Positions 55,381-64,000 of a stretch of DNA of 64,000 nt are shown here, one piece after another; within the stretch, counting starts at the first letter, position 1; the number at the start of each line of letters is the position of its first letter. The notes under the pieces are model-generated. The model had not been told where the DNA came from. It did not search any database and was given only the letters and a program-made list of their open reading frames with translations. Source of the DNA: Acephala macrosclerotiorum (taxonomy: Eukaryota; Ascomycota; Leotiomycetes; Helotiales; Mollisiaceae); the NCBI GenBank assembly GCA_014904845.1, contig MU119285.1, positions 62,001 through 126,000 on the forward strand. The letters run 5' to 3'. The translations under genes were made by a program, and so were the position numbers.

Positions 55381-55388
55381 CCCTCACT
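55381..55388. repeat. 8-bp target-site duplication, right copy
   Basis: CCCTCACT, directly after the right terminal repeat. Identical to 52519-52526. Confidence 0.9.
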
Positions 55389-56865
55389 CAGCTTCTCCTG
55401 CTTCAGCTTGTCGAAGAAGTCGTCGAACTCCGAAGACAGGAAATGCTCCTGGACGAGGGCCATCCGTGCCTCTTTTTCGCAGAATTCTCCCATTTCGTCG
55501 TCTCTAATAAGCCAGTCCACCTTTCGGGCATACTCAACTAAAGCCTCGATCTGCTCCGAAATAAGATCCTTGCCATCCTTTCTGACCACAAGAGCAGTCC
55601 TCTCCTGGATTGGCCCCTTAGTTTCAACATCAGCACAAAGTCCTTCCAGGCGAAGGGAGCTCATCATATCCTCCATCTTCTCGGACCCATGCCTAGGCAA
55701 GTACCACTTTACGGGAGGCAACCCCCAACCATAATTCTCCTCCGGGTCTTTGACAGCTAGATCCATCATCAACACAACTAATTCCGCGTTTTCGTAGGGA
55801 TCGAATGGTGTATCGGACGTGATTTTGTCGGCCCAGCTGCGATCGAGAGGAAGTTCTTGTACCAACAAAGGGAAGCCCAAATGCTCTGCTATGGGAGGCA
55901 CATCTACCTGCTTGTCGGTGAAGATTGGGTGATCGCGCCGGACCTCAACGTTACGATATCTCCTCTTCTTCATGAAGATCATATCCCCAGAGCAGCTGAT
56001 CTTTACTGCCTTTACCCAACGGAACTGACGGATGTAGAACGGATTTTAGCTTATCGCGTTCGAATCGATTATTAGAACCTGTCAGGAATTAGAAGCCTCG
56101 CCAGAAGTCAGCTAATGTGACATTTTCATAGACATGTCCATTCTCGCCAACGTCAGCAAATCGGCCATTCTCGTCCCCATTGTTATGATTGTGTTTTTTG
56201 ACAGAATATCTAGCGATAACGTAGGTACCGAAGAATCTGGACTGGAAGACTGATGAAAGTGTTCGATCCGTGTTTTCGTACCCAGCATTCAAGTAGCTCA
56301 GGCACGCATTGAGGCCCTTCGTCATACCATTATCGTCTCCGTAAACCTCGAATCTGCTACCCGTACCAGGAACACAACGCATAGCGGTGGGATGGTCCAT
56401 AAAGTTGGAGAGGTGGCTGAAAGGCGATTGCCCCTCAGCATCATCTCCTGGCTCGTTCTCGGTAGTACACTTCAACCAGAACAGATCTGGGACCTGAGAC
56501 CACTGTGGAAAGCAGATGGCGAGCCTGTAGTCTGTGGAGACGTCGTCGTTGCTCTCGTCGTCGTTCTTACTCTTCCTATAATTCTTGCTGTTCGTTCCGC
56601 TCTTCGCGTTGTCCCGGTTCTCTTCGCCATCGGTGTCCTGATCAGTCTCATTGTTGTGGAATTTCTCGCTTTCGTCACTTTCGTGGCCATCTTTGTCTGG
56701 GCTTGGAGGACCTGCTTCGATGAGAGAAGCGTATTTGTCGCCGAGCAACTTGTGCAATGGGCGACCTTTCATCTGGCATTCGACCGAGCAGTAGTGCGCC
56801 GACTTGCATTTGCTGCAGTTCTTGGTTGTCCACTTGGAACAAATGGTACGCATTCGCTTAGCCAT

Positions 56866-57512
56866 CTTGACTTGTGTGCTTCAAAGCAGTACCGTGGTGG
56901 TTGGTGGGTCGAGTCTGGGACGATTTGTAGTCAGCAAGCGTGCTACAGAGTTTGGTCGAAGCCGTAAAGGCAAAACTCTGAGTGTCAAGAGGACGAGAGT
57001 GAACCCACCAGAAATTGGCTTCGACGTCGTGGTATTGCCCTTCAAAGATGAACAATGTAATCTGCTTGCAGGTCGAAAGACTAATTCAAGTCTCTCCTTC
57101 AAAGTCGAGATGTTTGTAGATCGAGATGATTGTCCAGGAACATTGTTTGCCAGTTGTGTTTGCTGCGGTAAAATATTGATCGGCCAAACGAGGTAACCGA
57201 ACGCGCTAAAGGACACATCAGGCTCAGCTTCAGGTCCCATCCCAGTTTCGCAGCTTCACTTGAAGCTCAGGCTATCGCTAGGGTCATCAATTGAGGTGGG
57301 AGAACCCTCAGACGAGAATGCACGGACATTGTCAAAAGTCAGTCCTCAAATGCTCTATTCCTGTCTATGACTAATTCAGTACGAACTGCAGGTCGACATC
57401 AGCAACGATGTCTTCGCATGCACCCCAAATCTACTCTGGCCCCCCATCACCCATACTCTCGAGTCCTCCCAAATGTCTCCACTGTGTTACGGCATCCCAT
57501 CGTCCCCTATCT
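56866..57512. other. Intergenic between copies F and G
   Basis: Upstream of copy F. ORFs here have no family resemblance. Confidence 0.3.
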
Positions 57513-58634
57513 CTAATCGATCGTTCGAGGACAAACATCCTCAGCCCAATCCGCCGCACCCTCTAACTTTCTCTGCTTTACAGCCTCCAAGTCAGGGAAT
57601 ACCAAACCCAGCAAGTTGTTCTGGAACAACGTAACCTGAACTTGATTCTTTGCAATCCAGTCGGCAGTCTTCGGTCCCATGAAGGCATCCAGTCTTCCGC
57701 CATGATAAACCAAGTCCTCGATTTGCTTTGGTGTAACATCCTTGCCATCCTTTCTGGACACAATATACGCATCGTCGGACATTGGATTAATTGAAATCTC
57801 GGAACAAAACTGGCGGGAGATGGGATTGGCATCTGAATTCTTGTCGAAGATATTCATAGCACGAAGGACCTCGACCTGTTGGTAGCTCTTCTCATGTCCC
57901 TTCTTCTCCCGGACCTTCACAGCCTTCATCCAGGGGAAAACACCTCGAAGGTAATATGGATTTGGCTTGGCGGAATCGAAGTAATTGTTGTTGCGGGTCA
58001 AAGTATGGAAGGCAACTCGTAAGTCAGCCAGTGTGATGTTGGCGTAGGTGATCAATTCGTAGCTGCTCAATGGATGATCAATCCTGCGAAAGACAGCGAT
58101 CTTGGCAACGATAATGTCACCGCGAAATCGAGATTGATTGTCCATGCGATCGGGTTGCTCTGTGTCCTTGTAACCTTCGTTGAGGAAGGCCAAGCATTCG
58201 TTTTGCTCTTGGCTACCTTCATCCATGAAGATTTGGAGTCTGTCGGGTCGGTAGCAGATACCAGCGGGATGAACCATGAAAGCGGATACAGACTCTGCAA
58301 CCGATTGATTGCAATGGTGCATTGTTTCATCAGACTCGTCCCTGGTCTTGATACACTTCAACCAGATCAACTCGGGGTGCTTAGATTTTGCAGGGAATCT
58401 AATCGCAAGCTTGCTGGTGGTTCGCGCTGCCTTGTCGTACTCTCCGCCATTCTTGTTGCCATCGTTGTCGGCTTGCGTGTCTGTTTCGAGGAAGGGGACA
58501 ATCTTGTCGCAAAGCAGTCGGTGAAGGGGGAAGTCTTTTGTTTGGCATTCGACCGAGCAGTAGTGAGTTGACTTGCAGACTCCGCAAGTCTTGGCTCCCC
58601 AACTGTTGCAAACCGCGCAATCTCTTTGGCCCAT
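57513..58634 (-). CDS. MYND-family copy G, intact
   Basis: Single exon, 373 aa from the ATG at 58634. An in-frame ATG at 58700 would add 22 residues, but 58634 matches the other copies. Finger Cys 6, 9, 17, 20, 26, 30 and 42 and His 38 have exactly the same spacing as copies B-D. The shared domain has YANITLADLRVAFHTLTRNN, WMKAVKV and DVTPKQIEDLVYHGGRLDA, and ends LEGAADWAEDVCPR. It is the shortest member and most like copy F in its N-terminal half. Copies F and G thus form a tandem pair. Confidence 0.88.
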   Translation of the reverse strand: MGQRDCAVCNSWGAKTCGVCKSTHYCSVECQTKDFPLHRLLCDKIVPFLETDTQADNDGNKNGGEYDKAARTTSKLAIRFPAKSKHPELIWLKCIKTRDESDETMHHCNQSVAESVSAFMVHPAGICYRPDRLQIFMDEGSQEQNECLAFLNEGYKDTEQPDRMDNQSRFRGDIIVAKIAVFRRIDHPLSSYELITYANITLADLRVAFHTLTRNNNYFDSAKPNPYYLRGVFPWMKAVKVREKKGHEKSYQQVEVLRAMNIFDKNSDANPISRQFCSEISINPMSDDAYIVSRKDGKDVTPKQIEDLVYHGGRLDAFMGPKTADWIAKNQVQVTLFQNNLLGLVFPDLEAVKQRKLEGAADWAEDVCPRTID

Positions 58635-59439
58635 GTTGTTTGTTGACGCGCGGTGGATGCCGAGGAATTTCTGTTCGAGGTTTCTCTGTGGAGAAACCAA
58701 GTCAGTAATAGTTTTGGGCAGGTGTCGAAGCTCTTGTACGCGCCATGGTTCTCAATCTCCTAGCCTTTAGGGGACAATTGAGGAACCTGGGTCGGACTTG
58801 ATGATGCACGAAGCAAGAAAGTCTCCTTATATCCATCAATAATCGCCTTGGCTTAGAAAAGGCGAGCCAAGAAAGTCCTAGCAAGGCTTGGGGATCGAAA
58901 GCAATGCGCTCTTAGACGCGGGGTCAAAGGCGCGAACCTTCATCTACCGAACACGAGAAGGAAGATTGATAAGCTTACATCGTTCCCTTGAGAGACTGGA
59001 GCCAATATCCTCTTGCAGTGCAAACCCTGTTTTCTTAGTCGCGAAGTTTGTAGTTGGCTTTTGTTAATGTCTTTCGACGAAGAGTGTAGCGAGACGTGTT
59101 TTTAAATAACTCAAGGCGGTCAAGTAGCATTAACCACAGAGGACTATGAAAACCGCTAAAAGATCAGATGAGCAAAGCTGACCATAAATGAGTAGATTTA
59201 TGCTACGAGAGTTTCCCTTTCCATCTCAGATTACTAACTGTGGAGCGAGTAAGTTAGGCAAAGGAATCTCATAGGTTAGGTCTAAGTATATCATTCATTA
59301 TGAGGTACTTCACTCACACCCCTACTGACAAGTACGCATCATAAAAATATCCCAGAGTCCCGGGCTGATAAGCGCCAAAGCAAGAAAGCCACGATGAAAC
59401 TCCATCTGATCGTCGAAGCCGACCCTAAAAGTTCCTGTG
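58635..59439. other. Intergenic between copies G and H
   Basis: Promoter side of copy G. No gene seen. Confidence 0.3.
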
Positions 59440-60741
59440 CTACTCCACCATTGCAGTTGTCTCAAACTTTAAGGGAGATATAACTCCAGCACAAGATCCG
59501 TCTCCTGTAGCAATTCTATTCGCCAATTTGAGCCTTTCGAAGAACTCGTCAAAGTTTTCAGGTCTCAGATACTCCTCAACGAATCGCTCACGCTCCGACC
59601 TTGAGCCAGCACCAGCACTCGTTTTCAGAGTCCTTTCGAGAACCACGCTACAAAACTCGGACAGTGCTTCCACTTGATGTGGGTTGATATCCTTTTGATC
59701 CTGTCTAGCGACTAGAACAGTTGCATCGATACCTGTATTCCATTTAGCCATGACCGTGCCCCATACGCCATTCTTATTCTCAATGCTAACGTCGACCATC
59801 AAGCATTTGGCTTCCATATTTGTGTCGGGTTGAAGTCCACGCTCTTCATGTCCCTCGTTCGCCAGACAGGATCGATTGTGAGCCTTTGAAGTCGAAGAGC
59901 AGGGCCCAGGTACTGAGAAATCGTGGAGATATCAGGAAGGATATCAAGTTCCTGTGTGGCCTTGGAGAGCGGCCCATAAATCTTATGATCTTTGTGGATG
60001 AGGACCTGGCGGTACTGCTTCTTTGACATGAAGTACATATCACCCCGACAGCTGATCTTGACAGCTTTCACCCACTCGTTAGTCGATTGAATGATGTACC
60101 TGTTCTTTCTAGAAGATTCGAAGATTTTGTTCCGGGCGAATTCTGCGAAAAAATACCGAAGGTCATCTAGAGTGACATCCCCATAAGTCATCTCTCCTTC
60201 GACCATCTTCCGAGCGCAGACGATAACATCTCCGCAGTGAAAGTTTGCGGGTTCGCATTCAGTATATCCTCGACCAATAATCCGCAAGCATCTGTTGCTG
60301 GGGGCGTCTCGTCCTCACCTCCTCGATGCTCACCACGAAGACTCGGAGGTGATGTCCGTTCTGAACAAAATCGAGAGTGACTGGGGTGTCGACATTGAGC
60401 TTATTGACAATATCCTTACAGACCGTTGCCTGTTCAATAATGCCTCTGTCCTTGTCGAGACTTCGTCGAGCCCAAACCCAGATGAGCTGAGGAGCAGTTG
60501 AATCTTTGGACAACAAAATTGCGAGTTTCGCGTCTTTGCGAGTATTGTTGCTTTCAACTGTTGGGTACGGTCTTGTTTTGAGGAAAAGGATGAATTTGTC
60601 GCAGAGCTGTACGTGCAAGTGATCCTTCTCTGCGCAGTGTTTAGAGCAATAGTGAGCTGACATGCAAACCGTACACTCGACCCCGAACGGTGACCGGGGA
60701 GTTTCCCCACATACACAGCATTTCTTGTAAGCAGGGGCCAT
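59440..60741 (-). pseudogene. MYND-family copy H with two frame breaks
   Basis: Three segments on the complement: 60741 down to about 60290 (finger with Cys 8, 11, 23, 26, 32, 36 and 47, His 43, then PQLIWVWARRSLDKDRGI), about 60285-59815 in another frame (CLRIIGRGYTECEPANFHCG, YGDVTLDDLRYFFAEF, WVKAVKISCRGD) and about 59815-59440 back in the first frame (DINPHQVEALSEFCSVVLER, FDEFFERLKLANRI). All three match the paralogs, so they were one gene. Neither break has a usable GT-AG pair. The second shift restores the frame of the first segment. If both are real mutations the gene is dead, otherwise sequence errors must be excluded. Confidence 0.75.
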
Positions 60742-61315
60742 CTTAACTTGTGAAAGTTATTGAAAGGCTGTACGAGTATCGAAGTCGACGATATTTGCGG
60801 GTTGAATGCGCGGATGGTGAGAGCATAGAAGTGTTAAAGTGTTGATGCATTGACCAAGGAGAGAAAACGAGAAACGAAGCTAATATGAAGATGGTGAAGT
60901 GCGGTGAGATTGTGTAGTTACGGGAAGGTATGGAGACCAGGTAGTAAGGAAGGAGCAATGCCTGCGCTTTCGCCAATTGCAAAAGCTCGTTAATAAGTAT
61001 TAATTGAGATTTCGTATTTAGATAATATTGGTAAAAAAAATGTATTAAAACAATATTCGATATTAAAATGAAGTTTTATATTCGATCGAATATCGGTTTA
61101 TATAAAAAGTTTTAATTAATTTAAATATAAAAAATAAAAATTATTAAAAAATTATTATTAATTAAATATAATATTTATATTATTATTTAATTATATATAT
61201 TTTTTATATTAATATTAATAATTTATAAAAATTTTTTAATTAAACGAAATTAAAATTATATAATATAAATTTTATTTTAATTATATTATAATTATTACGA
61301 GAAACTCTCCACATT
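60742..61315. other. Intergenic with AT-rich island
   Basis: 61000-61308 is almost entirely A and T, with imperfect AT palindromes but no clear terminal repeats. It looks like a RIP-degraded remnant. Confidence 0.5.
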
Positions 61316-61332
61316 CACGTGCTACGCACGTG
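61316..61332. promoter_or_regulatory. CACGTG inverted repeat
   Basis: CACGTGC-TAC-GCACGTG: two E-box (CACGTG) cores in a perfect 7-bp inverted repeat just upstream of a TATA-like sequence. A bHLH factor such as the one at 14746 could bind, but that is speculation. Confidence 0.5.
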
Positions 61333-61342
61333 ACCTTCTGTC

Positions 61343-61350
61343 TATATATA
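61343..61350 (+). promoter_or_regulatory. TATA-like box
   Basis: TATATATA, 374 bp before the ATG at 61724, leaving a long 5' leader. Confidence 0.35.
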
Positions 61351-61723
61351 GTCGAGCTCTCCATTTAATGGATTATCATTTTCATTTATATTACACACAC
61401 TTACTCACTTTCGTGATAATAATTAAAAAATAATTATAATCCCTAATAATACTAATAATAAAAATTCATCGTTACAAGACTTTACAATTTTAAACTCAAC
61501 TTAACTTGCCGCCTGGGCGGAAGCTTGTCCATAGCTACACTCGTGCTTGATAAAATCGGCTTGCTGCCTTAGATAACAAGGCTTCAGATCGTATAATGCA
61601 AAATTCCCTGCTGGCAGCTTCTCGGCCGCATGTCTGATATCGATGAATGCAGCGTCTGCAGTCCGCAATTTGTGAAGAAGCGTTGACTGAATCTCATAGC
61701 ATTGACAGCCTACGACTACTAAC

Positions 61724-62446
61724 ATGTCGGCCAACTTCCTCAGCCTCCCCAGCGAACTCCGTAACAACATATATGAGCAACTCTTAGCGCTTCAAGAACC
61801 TGTGTATGCCCGACACACCGGAATCCGAGCGCTTACTCAGCGGCTCCTTCGCGCAAACAAGACCGTCCACCTCGAGGCCAGCTCGATGCTCGACGCCCAG
61901 AATCGTTTCGATTTTACTATGTGCACCTCTGAGGACGTAACCTCGTTCCTCGAGCAGATTGGCCGCAACAACGCAAGCTATATCCTGTATATCTGTGTCG
62001 ACTTTCCCCAATTCCACTATCTCGACTCACATGATTTCGCTCTCGGAGACGATAGCGTTTGCATTCTCGCGAAGATCTAGAGTGACTACACCGAGTTAGG
62101 CACGCCTACAACGTCCCTACATAGCACCAATGCCATGGAGGTGAAGCTCGATGCACTTGATCATCCCAAGGTCGTTACTGAGGCGTTGGCGCTGGTCGAT
62201 GCTCGCTTCAGAGCCTTTTCGTCCCTACAAGAGATCATTGTCGAGGTGTACGAGGACGGCCCGAGTAATCATATACGAAGGGAAATGAAGAATCACGGAT
62301 GGACAATTAGTGCAACAGAATATGTCGAAGAGCCGGACTTTGACAGGTCTTTCAGTGATATTGAAGAAGCTGCTGAACCACGCCTTCGTGCTTTCTGCAA
62401 AGTGCGCCTTGCTGCGAACGCTACGGGAATCGGGGAAGGAGAATAG
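61724..62446 (+). pseudogene. LPxELR (F-box/2EXR-like) protein with one in-frame TAG
   Basis: One frame of 241 codons from ATG 61724 to TAG 62444-62446, broken only by TAG at 62078-62080. It starts MSANFLSLPSELRNNIYEQL, the LPxELRNxIY motif common in fungal F-box-like or 2EXR proteins. RANKTVHLEASSML and a C-terminal helix-rich part follow. Across the stop the text reads ILAKI-stop-SDYTELGT, where Gln (CAG) would fit. An early-terminating 118-aa product is possible. Alternatives are readthrough or RNA editing. Confidence 0.7.
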
Positions 62447-62861
62447 GGACTCTGTTTATCAAAGCCCATGAGTTATAAGATATCTTTAGCGTTAATGTAG
62501 CTTTGATTCTCAAGAATAATACCCAGCACTGTAGCTATAAGTCTATAGACAAATCGACGTGCTCCCAACAATAGCTGAAATTGTGGGTGACATCTATTTT
62601 CACCGGTAAATAACATCTAACCCGATGTAAGAAACCGCATATCCTCTCCCCCGGATCCTACGCCCACGAGACATCGAAGCTAAAAGTCGCAAAACGCAAG
62701 TCCCCGGTCCGGATTCTGTTCTTTCAAAGAATGGTAATGTATGTCCGACTCTGATACTACCGCCTTCGTATTCATAAGGTCGTTATCACAAAGCATATCT
62801 AAATGGAAAGTCGGGTCTCTAAAAGCGTTGATAATATTCTTTCATAGTCCAGGCCGCTCCT
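62447..62861. other. Intergenic
   Basis: Convergent 3' ends. No gene seen. Confidence 0.35.
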
Positions 62862-63977
62862 CTAGCTGAACTTGAAGCCGGTCTGGCGCAGCTTCTGGAA
62901 CACACCGTTAGGATCGTACTTGTGCGACACGGCCGCCAGCAGGTCAAGGTTGGCCTGTCCGTAGTGGCTGTACGGTTTCTCATTACCCCAGGCGTAGTTG
63001 AGGTAGATCCAGTCAACAAAACGTCCGGCCTCCTGCAGGTTCTGGTTGATGGCAGCGACGAATTCGCGTGCAATGGGCAGGATGACCGCCTGGTTCTCCT
63101 CGGTGTCGACGGTTAGCGCGACGAGCCACATGAGGACAGGGCCGTCTGCGACGATGGGCTCCAGACCGAGGATGTTCCCCCCGCGCTTGTCGCTGTTCTG
63201 GACCATGGTATTGGTGACGGGCTGGAACTCGATGAGGGTGCTAAAGTTAGAGGTGGGTGCGGCGGCCACCATCTTGGCGACGTATTCGGGATGCAGCTTG
63301 TTGATGATGCTAAGTGCCTCGAAGCTGTTGGTGGCCATACCAGTGAACCAGTTGGCGCTGTAAGGTATTAGTCGATGATTGTATAAAACTAATAAGAAGA
63401 AGCAGATGTATGCTGAACTTACTAGAGACCAAGAGGCGTGGGACCGGTGAACTGGGGGATGATCTCCGCCTCGGGTCCAACCGTCAAGGTGCTAGAGATG
63501 TTAGGCAGCGCAAGGAAGCCGTCGAACGCGGGGGCGTTAGCAATGCCCTCGTTGTTGGTCAAGATGGATCGAATGGAGAATCCAGTATAGTCGTAATAGA
63601 GGGCAATGATGGTCTGGTCGGGAGAGTTCTCTTGGGTGTTCTCCACAAAGTCGAGGTAGGCATTGAAGACGTTGTCTGTCTCGCTCAGGTTGTAGCTGGT
63701 GAACCCGCCCCACAGTTGGGTGCCCTCGACAGTCTCTGGAGTTAAATTATCAGCCCGCTGTATAGCCCATCATTTTATATATAGAAAAAAGGGACAATTG
63801 CTTACGCTGATCAATTCGGGTGACGAAGCCCAGGTTTCCGGACCCGCCCTTTTGGGCCTTCCAGAGGTCGGGATTCGTGCTGGCGTTGGCGTTGACGACG
63901 CTGCCGTCGGCAAGAACAATCTCCCAGTTGACGACATTGTCGCATGCAAAGCCATGAGAGTTGCTGTGGAAGGAATA
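62862..63977 (-). CDS. FAD-linked oxidoreductase with BBE domain, 5' part beyond the window
   Basis: Exons on the complement: 63977-63806, 63735-63423 and 63357-62862, introns 70 and 65 nt. 326 residues are visible. The acceptor at 63978-63980 shows another exon lies beyond the right edge. FAD-binding (PCMH) part: SHGFACDNVVNWEIVLADG and GGSGNLGFVTRID. The C-terminal BBE (berberine-bridge) signature is YLNYAWGNEKPYSHYGQANL followed by YDPNGVFQKLRQTGF, ending at KFS. Such oxidases use covalent or tight FAD, usually secreted, and act on sugars, alkaloids or polyketides. Substrate cannot be read from this part. Confidence 0.9.
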
Positions 63978-64000
63978 CTGAAAAGTTGTTGGCCAGGCTC

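Larger units (their letters stand above)
52476..56865 (-). pseudogene. MYND-family copy F, split by a hAT transposon
   Basis: The 5' part (56865-56089) starts MAKRM and has a finger in which the first Cys (position 6) is Arg and the last (42) is Gly. It continues with a Glu/Asp/Asn-rich linker and ENVTLADFWRGF, then TAA at 56089-56091. The family frame resumes near 56040, one frame shifted (RQFRWVKAVKISCSGD), and runs to FFDKLKQEKLSEG at 55381. There the transposon 52527-55380 is inserted. The rest of the gene lies on its far side (SSEWANTVSPRKV, stop at 52476). The reading across the insertion matches the LEQGDKSWVDA and LEGAADWAEDV region of the paralogs. So the gene has an insertion, a stop, a frameshift and a damaged finger, and is dead as it stands. 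Confidence 0.88.

Noticed and set aside
60259..60290. A very short intron to explain the first frame break of MYND copy H
   Set aside because: The best GT-AG pair is about 36 nt or less and does not keep the phase. A frameshift is simpler.

Overview
The window reads as nuclear DNA of a filamentous ascomycete (Pezizomycotina; a leotiomycete would fit, but the order is inference). The genes are split by many short GT-AG introns, mostly 45-170 nt. Fungus-specific families are present: Zn2Cys6 and SREBP-type bHLH regulators, a HET protein, a GRIP golgin, Lunapark and an SRPK kinase. There are AT-rich islands of the kind left by repeat-induced point mutation (RIP). I see no tRNA, rRNA or CRISPR array.

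Left part, 1-39 kb, is mostly ordinary gene space. In order it holds: a TPR/CHAT-like protein cut by the left edge (-); a 355-aa orphan (+); two very small candidate genes (5.05 and 5.8 kb); a dienelactone-hydrolase/SnoaL fusion (-) divergent from a Zn2Cys6 regulator (+); a long gene-poor spacer (11.2-14.7 kb); an SREBP-type bHLH factor (+); a HET gene broken by two TAG codons (-); a short-chain dehydrogenase (+); a 753-aa disordered protein with internal repeats (+); Lunapark LNP1 (-) and golgin IMH1 (+) sharing a promoter; a repeat-rich spacer (28.8-30.2 kb); a membrane protein with a three-module Cys-rich ectodomain (+); a charged protein with an internal TAG (+); and an SRPK-type kinase (-).

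Right part, 39.9-60.8 kb, is the unusual region. It is a cluster of seven paralogous genes plus one orphan last exon. Each encodes an N-terminal MYND zinc finger, starting at about residue 6, followed by a shared several-hundred-residue domain I cannot assign. Four copies look intact (42579-44424 +, 44764-46175 -, 46712-48391 -, 57513-58634 -). The others are decaying: one is fused tail-to-tail with a NADAR pseudogene, one is split by a complete hAT transposon with a 19-bp perfect terminal inverted repeat and an 8-bp target duplication, and one carries frameshifts. A GH3 beta-glucosidase pseudogene lies inside the cluster. The mix of intact, truncated, finger-less and transposon-split copies is a birth-and-death locus and is the best candidate here for an undescribed system. 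Its function is unknown.

The window ends with an LPxELR (F-box-like) gene with one in-frame TAG and the 3' part of an FAD-linked (BBE) oxidase. Two themes recur: internal stops in otherwise open genes are nearly all TAG, and two introns use GC instead of GT as donor.
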